Positions 55,566 to 64,000 of a stretch of 64,000 bases of DNA are shown one piece after another; position 1 is the stretch's first letter; each line of letters begins with the position of its first letter. Position numbers and translations under genes: made by a program. The DNA comes from Microvirga terrae. Lineage in GTDB: Bacteria > Pseudomonadota > Alphaproteobacteria > Rhizobiales > Beijerinckiaceae. The notes below the pieces were generated by a model. The model was not told the DNA's origin. It ran no database searches and saw only the letters and a list, made by a program, of their open reading frames with translations. The stretch is taken from assembly GCF_013307435.2 (NCBI RefSeq), contig NZ_CP102846.1:372001-436000 (forward strand). Direction: 5' to 3'.

Positions 55566-56386
55566 GGTTCCGCCGCAAATCCGGAGCAGGGGCGGGAGAG
55601 AAGCAGGTCTTCATGACACGCTCATGCGGCGAGCATGTCAAACTGCTCTGAGAGTGATAGCTGCCGATTGTAGGCATACTTCGCCTGCTGCTTGCGCATC
55701 ATGTGCACCGTCTCGATGCCGCCAAGGATCACACGGGCCGTGGCCGCGGATTGGAACCCGAGCATGGGTCGGACCCGGCGCTTGATTGCGCGATGATCCT
55801 GCTCAATCCGGTTATTCAAGTAGCGGCTCTGCCGGATGCGGATCGGGTTGAGCCGGCGCCTTGAGCAATCCTGCAGGCGGCTCTCTGCATCACACAACAG
55901 GATCGCTTCTTTGTTGGTCGGGCTGCCATCGATGACGATCCGCTCGGGTCGGCCATGCCGCTTCAGCGCCTTGCGCAGGAACCGCTTGGCGGCTGTGGGG
56001 TTTCGCCGTTCGCTGAACCAGAACTCCACCGTGTCCTCGTTGCTGTCGATGGCCCGGTACAAGTACATCCACCGTCCTCGGACCTTGATATAGGTTTCAT
56101 CGATGTGCCACCTCCCCGTGACGGCGCGCTTCCGCTGGTTGAAGCGCTCCAGCAGCAGTGGCGCGTAATGCACGGTCCAGCGATGGATGGTCGCGTGATC
56201 GACAGTGATGCCACGCTCGGCCATCATCTCTTCCAAGTTTCGAAGGCTGAGATTGTAGGCCAGATACCACCGGACGCAGAGCAGGATCACTGAGCGATCG
56301 AAATGACGGCCTTTGAACATCTAAACCTCCGGAGCTTGCCGGAGGGATAGACAGAACCGAGTTACTGAACGGTTTGCGACGGAGCC
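55566..56386 (-). mobile_element. IS6-family element (complete)
   Basis: About 821 bases with inverted repeats GGCTCCGTCGCAAACC reading inward from 56386 and GGTTCCGCCGCAAATCC at 55566. Gene-to-end spacings equal those of the copy at 27642. No 8-base target duplication is visible. It is inserted about 50 bases after the APP1-type gene. Confidence 0.83.
55622..56320 (-). CDS. IS6-family transposase
   Basis: A 232-residue transposase close to that at 27711 (same start MFKGRHFDRSVILLCVRWYL, same length). The HTH is LRNLEEMMAERGITVDHATI; the DDE residues lie in WHIDETYIKVRGRWMYLYRA, ERIVIDGSPTNKEAI and NNRIEQDHRAIKRRV. It is intact and probably active. Scattered substitutions show it is a related but distinct isoform, not a fresh copy. 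Confidence 0.93.
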   Translation of the reverse strand: MFKGRHFDRSVILLCVRWYLAYNLSLRNLEEMMAERGITVDHATIHRWTVHYAPLLLERFNQRKRAVTGRWHIDETYIKVRGRWMYLYRAIDSNEDTVEFWFSERRNPTAAKRFLRKALKRHGRPERIVIDGSPTNKEAILLCDAESRLQDCSRRRLNPIRIRQSRYLNNRIEQDHRAIKRRVRPMLGFQSAATARVILGGIETVHMMRKQQAKYAYNRQLSLSEQFDMLAA

Positions 56387-56513
56387 TCTGAGCCGATGAT
56401 CCCGCTCTGCAGGAAGTCTCCAGTGTGTCCGAGGCAGCCTTCAAGCGTGGGTTTGTAAAGGTCCGCTCACTGCGCACTCTTAGACCTTCAGCAGGCTGCT
56501 CGGTAGGCATAGC

Positions 56514-56846
56514 CTAACTGCTGGCTCTGCATGTTGTCGCTTTACCCGCTCGGGTCAGAGTGGCCCCCTTCCCTTTGATCCAGAACTCGACCTCGCCCTG
56601 CATATACCGGCCTCCGTCCGCAGACAGAGCCTGCGGGAGCGTCGTCTCAGCTGAGGATCCGGCATAGACGAGCTTCACTGATCCCGGTGCGGTGCTTGGG
56701 GGAGAGAACATGGCCTGAAGCTTTGTGCCATCGGCACAGGTGTAATGAACAGGTTTATGACCTTGGGCCACCGCTCCATGGGCGGTGCCTACCAAAAACA
56801 GCGCGGTCGATAGAGCCCAGCCGACGAGAGGGATCGAACGATTCAT
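56514..56846 (-). CDS. MliC-like lysozyme-inhibitor family protein
   Basis: A 110-residue secreted protein. The signal is LVGWALSTALFLVGTAHGAV ending AQG. The mature domain matches the C-type lysozyme inhibitor (MliC) pattern: VHYTCADGTKLQAMF, LVYAGSSAETTLPQALSADG, GRYMQGEVEFWIKGKGATLT and a final Cys in ATTCRAS, so the two conserved cysteines can pair. There is no lipobox, so it would be periplasmic, unlike the lipoprotein E. coli MliC. Family role: protection of peptidoglycan from host lysozyme. It stands alone. Confidence 0.8.
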   Translation of the reverse strand: MNRSIPLVGWALSTALFLVGTAHGAVAQGHKPVHYTCADGTKLQAMFSPPSTAPGSVKLVYAGSSAETTLPQALSADGGRYMQGEVEFWIKGKGATLTRAGKATTCRASS

Positions 56847-57061
56847 AAAACTTTCCCTTCTTTACCACCCGCCATCAGCAACGCCACATTGATGCAGTTT
56901 TACCATGCCGAACTGCCCTGTTGAAAGCATTCGAGTACATCCTGTTCCTGTCAGCCTTGTCCATTTAGGTGGCAATAGCGCAAGGATGACGGTTGGCTTT
57001 CATCCCATGCCTGTGCCAGCATTACCCATGTGAACGTCCATCTGAAAGTGGCGGAACCTTC

Positions 57062-58051
57062 ATGAGGCTAATCGTATCACTTGTTTCAATGTCAATGTTC
57101 CTGATGCCTACTATTGCCCTGTCGGGGCAAGGCTTCGATGTGATTGTTCTCGGCGCTTTGGGCGGCATTCAAGACGGCAATCTCAGTTCCTACCTCATTC
57201 GGCCACACGGGGACCGCAACGCCATCGCCTGTGATGCCGGCAGTCTGATCAACGGGTTGAAGGTCGCTCAGGACAAGGGCGTCTTCAGAGACGTCAAAGT
57301 GCCTGACGGTTCGAGCGACAGCGTCATCGGGCACGTGTTGAAAAGCGAGATCAAAGGCTACCTGATCAGCCATGCTCACCTCGACCACGTGCAGGGGCTG
57401 GTGATCGCTTCACCCGATGACAGCAACAAGACCATCTATGGCCTGCCATCGGTGAGTGCGGAGATTGAACAGACCTACTTTAACTGGAAGGCTTGGCCCA
57501 ACATGCTCGACCGTGGCCAGCCGCCGCAGCTGAAGAAGTATCGCCTCGAGGATCTAAAGCCTGGGGAGGCCAAAGAGCTGACCGGAACCAGGATGACCGT
57601 CACGGCCTTCCCGCTCAACCATGGGGGAGCCGAATCCACTGCCTTCCTCATCGAAAGTGGAGACGACGCCGTCCTGTGCTTTGGCGATACAGGCCCTGAC
57701 GAGGTCCAGAAGGCTTCCAACATGCAGGAGATCTGGACGGCGACCGCCGACAAGGTCAGGCAGCGGATACTGAAGGCCATCATTCTGGAAGCGTCGTACA
57801 CCAGCGACCGGCCCGACAATCTCCTGTTCGGACATCTGACGCCGAAATGGGTCCACAAGACGCTTCGGGCTCTGGATCAGAAGGCGGGGGGCAATGCCCT
57901 GAAAGGACTGCCGGTTGTCGTGAGCCACATCAAATACTCATTGACCATTGAGCAGCCTCAGGAGGCGATCCGCCAAGAGCTGGAGGCTGGCAACGATCTC
58001 GGTGTTCAGTTCATGATCCCGGAACAGGGTACGCTTTACCACTTCCAGTAA
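57062..58051 (+). CDS. Class II 3',5'-cyclic-nucleotide phosphodiesterase
   Basis: A 329-residue protein. The signal peptide is LIVSLVSMSMFLMPTIALSG. The metallo-beta-lactamase-like fold of class II PDEs (yeast PDE1, bacterial CpdP group) is seen in FDVIVLGALGGIQDGNLSSY, the metal-binding GYLISHAHLDHVQGL, FPLNHGGAESTAFLIE and CFGDTGPDEV, with LEASYTSDR and VVVSHIKYSL later. It should hydrolyse cAMP or cGMP to the 5'-monophosphate, probably in the periplasm given the signal peptide. The ATG at 57062 is chosen for the signal peptide; 56993 is an in-frame alternative. It is 3.5 kb from a class III cyclase gene. Confidence 0.88.
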   Translation: MRLIVSLVSMSMFLMPTIALSGQGFDVIVLGALGGIQDGNLSSYLIRPHGDRNAIACDAGSLINGLKVAQDKGVFRDVKVPDGSSDSVIGHVLKSEIKGYLISHAHLDHVQGLVIASPDDSNKTIYGLPSVSAEIEQTYFNWKAWPNMLDRGQPPQLKKYRLEDLKPGEAKELTGTRMTVTAFPLNHGGAESTAFLIESGDDAVLCFGDTGPDEVQKASNMQEIWTATADKVRQRILKAIILEASYTSDRPDNLLFGHLTPKWVHKTLRALDQKAGGNALKGLPVVVSHIKYSLTIEQPQEAIRQELEAGNDLGVQFMIPEQGTLYHFQ

Positions 58052-58142
58052 GGTGATGAACTTGCATCGCCTCAGCGCCACGCAGGGGCAGACCATCGCT
58101 TCACCCGTGCGTGCCCGCCGGGATCATCGTGTGCAGTCCCGT

Positions 58143-58826
58143 TCAAGCCGAATATCGGAGAAGGTCCTTGAGCGCCGGTTCCAAATCCGTGATCGGCTGG
58201 ATTCGTGGCGGGAACTCCAGTGTCAGATCCTCCGGCCAAGCGATAATGTGGGTTCCAGCCTTAAGGGCGGCCTGGGCTCCGGTCGGACTGTCTTCGATGG
58301 CAATACACTGCTGCGGCTTAAGCCCGAGAAGCGTCGCCGCCCGCTCATAAGGCTCAGGGTCGGGCTTGCCGCGCACCACGTCATTGATCGATACCGAAAC
58401 GAACCCGGGCGTTTCCAAGCCGAGTACCCGGATATTAGCGTTCACCACGATCCGGTCGGAATTCGACACAAGGGCCTGTCGGAGCCCCGCCTGCTCGAAC
58501 AACCGCCAGGCCTCCGGTGCGCCGGGACGCGCTGCGATCTCTGCTGCATGGGCGGTGTAGTAGCTGTATTTGAGCCGGCGCCACTGATCGAAGCTCATCG
58601 ACAAGCCGAAGGTCTGCCGGCACTTCTCGTAGACGACCTTCGCGGCCTGGCCGACGATCTCATGATGAAACTCATCGGGCACCTCCACCCCCTCGGTTGC
58701 CAGGGCATGGCGAAGGGCACGAAAGTGCATGTCCTCGCTCAGGAGCAGGGTGCCATCGATATCCCACAGCACGGCACGAAACGGATGCTGTCCTGGCCTG
58801 GTCCCGTGTGGGTGATCGTTCGTCAT
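58143..58826 (-). CDS. HAD-superfamily phosphatase (beta-phosphoglucomutase/GPH-like)
   Basis: A 227-residue hydrolase with all HAD motifs: motif I AVLWDIDGTLLLSED, motif II LVSNSDR, motif III Lys in VRGKPDPEPYERAA, and motif IV CIAIEDSPTGAQAALKAG. A helical cap lies between motifs I and II (subclass IA). Substrate unknown; phosphoglycolate or sugar phosphates are typical. The ATG at 58826 has GGAGC upstream; the frame is open to 58901 but that part looks unrelated. Converges with the phosphodiesterase gene. Confidence 0.9.
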   Translation of the reverse strand: MTNDHPHGTRPGQHPFRAVLWDIDGTLLLSEDMHFRALRHALATEGVEVPDEFHHEIVGQAAKVVYEKCRQTFGLSMSFDQWRRLKYSYYTAHAAEIAARPGAPEAWRLFEQAGLRQALVSNSDRIVVNANIRVLGLETPGFVSVSINDVVRGKPDPEPYERAATLLGLKPQQCIAIEDSPTGAQAALKAGTHIIAWPEDLTLEFPPRIQPITDLEPALKDLLRYSA

Positions 58827-59023
58827 AGGATCAGCTCCATCGTAGCCCTGGATTGAGGAAGACGCATGGGCCGTCTCGTGGCTGGACCCAAACAGCTCCA
58901 AGCGTCAGGTCAAGAGGTATGGGCGCTCACCTATTCGTTTCAATGATCCCGTCGCGTCTTCAGGCCACATTTTAGTCCTCCTGAGGGCCAACCATCCCGA
59001 CGCGGCTGCAGTTTAGGCCTGGC

Positions 59024-59564
59024 GTGGAGGGTCTGATGCTGGATCTGGTGATTGGCGCAAGGCGCAAGGATCTCGGCGGCTTCGAGGTTGGTCGGGTGCT
59101 GCCGTTCATGCGGCGGCGCATGGTCGGGGCCGGTTATCTTCTTCGACCATATGGGCCCCGTAGATCTGCCGCCCCATGTACCTCGGACGACCGACATGCG
59201 CCCGCGCCCCCACATCGGCCTCTCAACCGTCACCTACCTGTTCAATGGCGAGATCATGCACTGGGACAGCACGGGGGCGCAGCAGGCCATCCGGCCCGGC
59301 GCCGTGAACTGGATGACGGCCGGCAGCGGCATCAGCCACTCCGAGCGGTTCGACGGCCCCATCCGGCAGAGCGGCGGGCGGGTGCACGGCATCCAAGCCT
59401 GGGTGGCTCTGCCGGATGCCCAGAAGGAAATGGAGCCGGACTTCATCCATCATGGCGCGGAGGACCTCCGGGTATTCGGTGAGCCTGGTGTCACGGCTCG
59501 GCTGATTGCCGGACGGGCCTTTGGACTGACCAACCCGGTCAGGGCACTACATCCTGTGGCTTGA
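59024..59564 (+). pseudogene. Pirin-family protein, frameshifted and 3'-truncated
   Basis: The first piece (59024 to about 59130) reads DLGGFEVGRVLPFMRRRMVG. At about 59130 the frame must change to continue as VIFFDHMGPVDLPPHVPRTT, IGLSTVTYLFNGEIMHWDST and GAVNWMTAGSGISHSERF, the pirin metal-binding cupin with its His and Glu residues. The protein then ends after AFGLTNPVRALHPVA at 59564, where a normal pirin (about 280 residues) has a second cupin. Both lesions make function unlikely. Confidence 0.78.
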
Positions 59565-59599
59565 CAGGTCAGCGCGACAGAGCCCGGTAGATTCTATCG

Positions 59600-61381
59600 T
59601 CATTCCGGCACTCCAGCCTTTTTCAAACCTTCAATAAACAGCTCGCAGTGAGCATAAGCCCCCAGATTCGCGCGGAGGCGACTTACGGTGATTGGGGGGC
59701 CAATCTGGTTACGTTGCTGGATATGTGCCTGTGCCTCCTCGACAAGGCCTAGATGCCCACAGCAGCTGATCAGCGCGTTGTGATGTCCCGGGAATTCCGG
59801 GAAAGCCACGACCGAACGGCGCAGGAAAGACAGAGCTTCCGAGAAGCGGCGGTCTCCGAGCAGGGTCAGGCCATGGAATGCCACGTAGATCCCGGCAAAC
59901 GTATCCAACGGACTCATCCGTACGGCCTTTCCTGTCTCGTTGACTGCCTCGGCAAAGGAGCCAGCCCTGAGAAGGGCCACGCCATACATGGTTCGTCCAA
60001 GCGCCCAGCTCGGATTGATCTCGAGAGCCCCCTTCATCTGCTCCAAAGCGCGATCGTGGTGACCCATCGTGCTCAAGCTGAAGCCATAGCTCATCATGGC
60101 CCAAGGCTCGCTCGGATCAATGGCTAAAGCACGCTTGGCAAGATCGGTCATCTCCCGAAAGCCTTCCTCCCTTGGACGCCAGTAGCAGAAGGTTTCCCAC
60201 CATACTGCCCAACTGAGAATAGCGTAAGCTCTCGCATAACTCGGCTCACGAGTGATGGCGCGTCGAAGAAGGATCTGCGCCTCTTCGTTCGATTTGCTTT
60301 GAGCCTTGTTGATCAAGGTGAGGGCTGACACGACCAGGCCCCAGGTATTGACACTTTCAGGCGGCTTGTTCTGGGCTCTGTAACCCTCCTCGGCATAGAG
60401 ATGAGGTTCGATTGCAGCTACAACATTCCCGGTGATCTCATCCTGGACGGCGAAGACATCTTCCAGCAGCCTGTCGTAGCGCTCTGCCCAAATATGCTTT
60501 CCGTTTGCGGCATCGATGAGCTGCCCTGTGATGCGAATGCGACTGCCAGACGCTCTTACACTGCCTTCAAGGATATATCGGACACCAAGCTCGCGGGCGA
60601 CCTGACGGACGTCGATTGCCTTGCCCTTGTAGACGAAGGTGGAGTTGCGCGAGATAACGAGCAGCCAGCGCAGACGCGAAAGTGCGGTAATGATGTCCTC
60701 GGCCATCCCATCCGCGAAGAATTCCTGCTGTGGATCGCCGCTCATGTTGTTGAAGGGCAATACCGCGATGGATGGCTGGTCTGGCAGTGTGAGCGGCCGG
60801 CCTGAGATCGCTCCAGGCAATGGCGCCATCTTAGTCACGTTAGTCACGGCCGAGAGCCTGAAGATCCTCACAGCTCGTGCTATGTTCTTGACCTGTTGCT
60901 CACCCTGATCCTCAAAAGAGTACGGCAGTTTATCTCTGACCTCGTCGTAGACTTTGCCAGAGACGCAAAGGCCCCCGGGCTCAGCCAGATGCTCCAGGCG
61001 TGCTGCCACATTCACTCCATCACCGTAGATATCGCCATCGCTTTCGATGATGATGTCTCCGAGATTGATGCCGATGCGGAGTTGAAGGGCCGGAGCACCA
61101 CCATCGGCGGCCTCAGAAGCGAGAGCCGCCTGAACTTCCACAGCACAACGAACCGCCTCCACAGGACTTGAGAACTCAACCAGGAAGCCGTCGCCGGTTG
61201 TTTTTACCACGCGCCCCTGATGATCCCTCACCGTCGGCTCAATGACCTTCTGACGAAGTTTCTTGATCCTGGCGAGGGTGCCTTCCTCATCTTGGCCCAT
61301 GAGAGCGGAGAAGCCTGCTATGTCAGCCGCGAGAATTGCTGCGAGGCGCCTCTGCACCTTCTGACCGCTTGGACTGGTCAT
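59600..61381 (-). CDS. Class III cyclase with TolB-like and TPR domains
   Basis: A 593-residue soluble protein. The N-terminal cyclase domain (residues 10-180) keeps both metal aspartates (LAADIAGFSALMG and TTGDGFLVEFSS) and the Asn/Arg pair (GDGVNVAARLEHLAEPGG). A TolB-like segment (SIAVLPFNNMSGDPQQEFFA, YILEGSVRASGSRIRITGQL) spans about 200-330, followed by TPR repeats to the end. This architecture is abundant in rhizobia. It would make cAMP in response to an unknown input through the TPR part. It is a single gene, 1.5 kb from the phosphodiesterase gene. Confidence 0.92.
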   Translation of the reverse strand: MTSPSGQKVQRRLAAILAADIAGFSALMGQDEEGTLARIKKLRQKVIEPTVRDHQGRVVKTTGDGFLVEFSSPVEAVRCAVEVQAALASEAADGGAPALQLRIGINLGDIIIESDGDIYGDGVNVAARLEHLAEPGGLCVSGKVYDEVRDKLPYSFEDQGEQQVKNIARAVRIFRLSAVTNVTKMAPLPGAISGRPLTLPDQPSIAVLPFNNMSGDPQQEFFADGMAEDIITALSRLRWLLVISRNSTFVYKGKAIDVRQVARELGVRYILEGSVRASGSRIRITGQLIDAANGKHIWAERYDRLLEDVFAVQDEITGNVVAAIEPHLYAEEGYRAQNKPPESVNTWGLVVSALTLINKAQSKSNEEAQILLRRAITREPSYARAYAILSWAVWWETFCYWRPREEGFREMTDLAKRALAIDPSEPWAMMSYGFSLSTMGHHDRALEQMKGALEINPSWALGRTMYGVALLRAGSFAEAVNETGKAVRMSPLDTFAGIYVAFHGLTLLGDRRFSEALSFLRRSVVAFPEFPGHHNALISCCGHLGLVEEAQAHIQQRNQIGPPITVSRLRANLGAYAHCELFIEGLKKAGVPE

Positions 61382-61794
61382 CTCACCCCCGGGATACAGC
61401 TGTCGAGGAGCAATGGTGCTTCGGTCAGCACGCTTCGTCCAGAGGCATTATTGCGGCAACGCTTCAGGTATGAAAGCCAAGCTTCTGGATGTGCCACGAT
61501 CCACCGCCACTGCTCTCAAAGTTCGTTGCGGGAACGCAACAATGCAGAAGCTGCGCGGCTGGGTCATGCTGGAAGAGACGTTCGCAATTCAGCGAGCATA
61601 AGGATGATCCTTGGGGCAGCCAGTGAGAGATTCTCCTTCGCTGGGCTATGATCAAGTCCATCAACGACAGGGCAATGAGACCCAGGTCACGCGCAACATT
61701 ATTGCTCTGATTTTCTTATATTCCCTGGAGCATCACAGCACGTCGCCCAATCCGATGTGGTAACCTCCATTCATCGGGTGCAGGAGGATGGCCC
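61382..61794. other. Intergenic region, nothing recognised
   Basis: About 410 bases. It holds the divergent upstream regions of the cyclase and the broken cupin. Frames up to about 65 codons lack support. Confidence 0.35.
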
Positions 61795-62184
61795 ATGTCA
61801 TTTGCGACCCGCCGGCTCGGCACGCTTCCGGATGCGCTCGCTCCCGATGGGTCCGAGGTGCGGGTCCTGTGCAGCACGAGCCGGGGCAGCCTGGCGCATT
61901 TCACGCTGCCGCTGCAGGCGGTCTCGAAAGCCATGACACACCGGAGCGTCGAGGAGGTCTGGTACTTCGTCTCCGGCTAGGGGCAGATGTGGCGCCGCTG
62001 GCATGACCGGGAAGAGATCGTCGATGTCGAGCTTGGGGTCGCCATCACGGTCCCGGTTGGAGCCCACTTCCAGTTTCGCTCGCTTTCGCCCGAACCCCTG
62101 GAGGCGGTGGGAACCACCATGCCGCCGTGGCCGGGTGACGAGGAGGCAGTTGCCGTCGACGGGGTTTGGGACCCGACCGTGTGA
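61795..62184 (+). pseudogene. Cupin protein interrupted by an in-frame amber codon
   Basis: AGGAGG at 61782-61787 precedes ATG 61795 (MSFATRRLGTLPDALAPDGS). The cupin reads AMTHRSVEEVWYFVSG, then TAG at 61978-61980, then in the same frame GQMWRRWHDREEIVDVELGV, VTVPVGAHFQF-like residues and a normal end at 62184. Cupins of this type have Gly-x-Gly (SGxG) here, so the TAG replaces a variable position, perhaps Arg, Gln or Glu. Total length would be 129 residues. It is a single-base lesion, a sequencing error, or readthrough. Confidence 0.75.
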
Positions 62185-62231
62185 TGGGCTGTGGATTGAT
62201 CACAAGCCGGCCCGCGGCTCCTCGTGTGCCC

Positions 62232-63257
62232 CTACTTCCGCCCGATGGCCGCCGAGTAGGGGCCCTGCAGTGGCTGGATCCGCACGTCCTGGAAGCCGGC
62301 CTCCTCCATCCAGGTGCGACAGTCCGCACCGGTGTAGTCGAAGCCGGCCGGGGTCTCGATCAGCATGTTCAGGCTCATCAGCAGGCCGAACGCATTCTCG
62401 CGCCGTGCGTCGTCGATCATGGCGTCGTAAACGATGAGCGCCCCGTCGCTGCGCAGTGCCTCGTGGGCTTTCCGGAGAAGGAGCTTCTTTTCCTCGAGGC
62501 TCCAGTCGTGGAGGATGTGGCCCATCACCAGCACATCGACACCCGGAAGCGGATCTTTGAAGAAGTCGCCAGTCTGGAAGGTTAAGCGTCCATCGAGACC
62601 CTGCTGGGCCACATACCGCTCAAACACCGGCTGCACAGCAGCCAGATCGAAGCCGATGCCCCTCAAGTGAGGGTGAGCGCGGGCAATCTCCACGGTCAGG
62701 CCGCCTTGAGCGCAGCCAATGTCGGCAAAGGTGCGAACTTCGCTCCAGGGGAAAGCGCCTGCGATCGCACGGGCGGTTGGCAGGCTTAAGCCGGTCATCG
62801 CACCCAGGAAGAGCTCCAAGCGGGCGGGCTCCGCATAGACCGCGGCGAACAGGTCGGGCTCCCCGTGCCGGGTTTCGTTCTGCGGCAGTCCGGTTCTGAG
62901 CGCCTCGGTGAGATTGCCCCAGAACCGGTAGAGCCGCCCGTTCATCATCTCGAGAATGCCGCCGACATACGAGGGTTTGTGGCGGTCGAGGTAGAGGTCA
63001 GTTTCGGGTGTGTTCGTGTAGCGTCCGTCTGGGCCCCGCTGGAGCAGGCCCAGCGCCACCAGCGCGTCCAGAAAGTCGCGGGTGCTGCGCTCGTGCAAAC
63101 CCAAGGCGTCTTGGACCTCTGCCACATCCATCGGTCCATTCTCGGCGAGCTTCGTGAAAAGCCCTAGCTCCACAGCACTGAGCAGCGTCTTGGAGGCCCA
63201 GAAGGCGCTGCCAAGCTGGAGGATCGTCTCGGGAGAGAGAGCGATTGTTTGTGTCAT
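62232..63257 (-). CDS. SAM-dependent O-methyltransferase (acetylserotonin OMT-like)
   Basis: A 341-residue two-domain enzyme. A winged-helix dimerisation domain ([40 protein letters not shown]) is followed by a Rossmann methyltransferase domain: SAM motif [39 protein letters not shown] and [20 protein letters not shown] with the catalytic-type His, then IVYDAMIDD. The family methylates hydroxyls of small aromatic or polyketide-like substrates; substrate unknown. GGAGGAACC precedes the ATG. No biosynthetic cluster accompanies it. Confidence 0.9.
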   Translation of the reverse strand: MTQTIALSPETILQLGSAFWASKTLLSAVELGLFTKLAENGPMDVAEVQDALGLHERSTRDFLDALVALGLLQRGPDGRYTNTPETDLYLDRHKPSYVGGILEMMNGRLYRFWGNLTEALRTGLPQNETRHGEPDLFAAVYAEPARLELFLGAMTGLSLPTARAIAGAFPWSEVRTFADIGCAQGGLTVEIARAHPHLRGIGFDLAAVQPVFERYVAQQGLDGRLTFQTGDFFKDPLPGVDVLVMGHILHDWSLEEKKLLLRKAHEALRSDGALIVYDAMIDDARRENAFGLLMSLNMLIETPAGFDYTGADCRTWMEEAGFQDVRIQPLQGPYSAAIGRK

Positions 63258-63434
63258 GGCATGGTTCCTCCGCTAGAGGCGTTTGCGGTGAGTGACGAAC
63301 AAGGCTTCCTCCGGAAGCGACCTGGATTTCCCGGGAGGCGGAGAGCGGATCGACACCGCACCTGAGCACCACGATGATGCAGCAGCGCCAGCAGGATACG
63401 ACTGCAATCAGGTGTTACCTCGCTGGCGGACGCA

Positions 63435-64000
63435 TCAAGCCGGGATGTCGGCCATGGTGGCCCGCAGGCGCCGATCGTAGGCACTGGCCAGATCGTGCAA
63501 CGCCGCAATGTTATCTCCGACATACGAAGAACCGTGCATCAGGGCCAGGGTGCGTGGGGCCAGATCCGCCAGTCGGCGAACCGTCGGCGCAATGCTCGGG
63601 CCAAGGCTCGTGTCGTAGAAGATGTCTTCCGCCGCGAGTGCCGGACCCACGATGTCGCTCTTGGTGACTGCGGGACCGTTGCCGAGATGCGTGAAGAGAT
63701 CACCACAGAACAGCGTTCTGGTTGTCTCCTCGTAGATTACTCCGGCATCCCAGCCGTGCGGCACATGGGGTGTGTCAATGTAGCGGATCTGCTTGCCACC
63801 GATGTCGATCACCTCGCCATTCGACAGCACCCGCGGCGGCCGATCGGCCATGTCGTTCAACGACACGAGGCAGCCTGTCATTCCGTGTGCGACCTGAGAG
63901 TTGGGGGCGACAGCCAGCCATTCGTTCATGGCGCCGCACTCGTCGGCCTCGTAGTGGCCGAAGGTGATCCAGCGCAGACCCTCCACCGGCATGAGCCGGG
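63435..64000 (-). CDS. Metallo-beta-lactamase-fold protein (ODP/flavodiiron-like), 5' end outside window
   Basis: At least 188 residues, running off the right end, so the start and the first strands are missing. ITFGHYEADECGAMNEWLAV matches the diiron-ligand segment (His-Glu-Asp) of oxygen-binding diiron (ODP) proteins. YIDTPHVPHGWDAGVIYEET, LFCGDLFTHLGN and ALMHGSSYVGD give the remaining metal ligands. This is the lactamase-like half of flavodiiron proteins without a flavodoxin domain. An O2 or NO sensing or reducing role is inferred. It lies 180 bases downstream of the methyltransferase start and is transcribed in the same direction. Confidence 0.8.
   Translation of the reverse strand, partial: RLMPVEGLRWITFGHYEADECGAMNEWLAVAPNSQVAHGMTGCLVSLNDMADRPPRVLSNGEVIDIGGKQIRYIDTPHVPHGWDAGVIYEETTRTLFCGDLFTHLGNGPAVTKSDIVGPALAAEDIFYDTSLGPSIAPTVRRLADLAPRTLALMHGSSYVGDNIAALHDLASAYDRRLRATMADIPA

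Noticed and set aside
1..64000. CRISPR array
   Set aside because: No regularly spaced 25-40 base direct repeats and no cas genes seen.
1..64000. tRNA or rRNA genes
   Set aside because: No tRNA cloverleaf with the usual T-loop and no rRNA sequence noticed; a covariance-model scan would settle it.

Overview
The window looks like an accessory, insertion-sequence-rich region of an alphaproteobacterial genome, most likely Hyphomicrobiales and close to Methylobacteriaceae (Microvirga/Methylobacterium type). The reasons are the G+C-rich coding style of most genes, families common in that group (DUF6894, DUF3606, DUF1194, CHASE2-cyclase with FecR, BTAD/TolB-like/TPR regulators) and the IS types present. 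I see no rRNA, tRNA, CRISPR array, replication gene or conjugation gene, so plasmid versus chromosome cannot be decided. The genus is an inference.

Layout. 1-2.1 kb: broken transposases and a short-chain dehydrogenase stub. 2.2-4.7 kb: a translationally coupled FecR/CHASE2-cyclase pair. 5.8-10 kb: a cupin, a lone CheY-like receiver, small orphan proteins and a histidine-kinase remnant. 10.2-12.5 kb: a CDC48/VCP-type tandem AAA ATPase. 12.9-18.6 kb: an FAD monooxygenase, an AraC/GlxA remnant, a secreted protein with a YtcJ-type amidohydrolase, a VOC stub and a YciI protein with a clear terminator. 18.7-21.1 kb: an identical second copy of the receiver gene, then an IS3 element lying between a DUF3606 fragment and an IS256 fragment. 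21.5-27.2 kb: a divergent locus with two DUF1194 (VWA-like) paralogues, a DUF6647 protein with an HELVH motif, a BTAD regulator and an orphan amino-acid-binding protein.

27.4-37.5 kb is a more A+T-rich island with four transposase loci (three IS6-type, one IS5-type). It carries a secreted matrixin-like metalloprotease with a partner gene and a 1028-residue Asp-box (BNR) repeat protein. Next to it, 37.6-46.0 kb holds two giant coupled orphan genes (1604 and 1216 codons) whose family I cannot recognise. A decayed P4-type integrase follows at 46.2-47.1 kb. This stretch is the best candidate here for an undescribed system.

47.5-64 kb returns to ordinary accessory content: a PAS-GAF-PAS protein, an ArsR/SRPBCC pair, an IS630 element, AraC and LuxR regulators, an APP1-type phosphatase, an IS6 element, a lysozyme-inhibitor-like protein, a class II cyclic-nucleotide phosphodiesterase, a HAD phosphatase, broken pirin and cupin genes, a cyclase-TolB-TPR protein, an O-methyltransferase and a metallo-beta-lactamase-fold protein cut by the window end. 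Two class III cyclases and one cyclic-nucleotide phosphodiesterase suggest cyclic-nucleotide signalling. The many stubs, frameshifts and nested IS elements show a region under active rearrangement.
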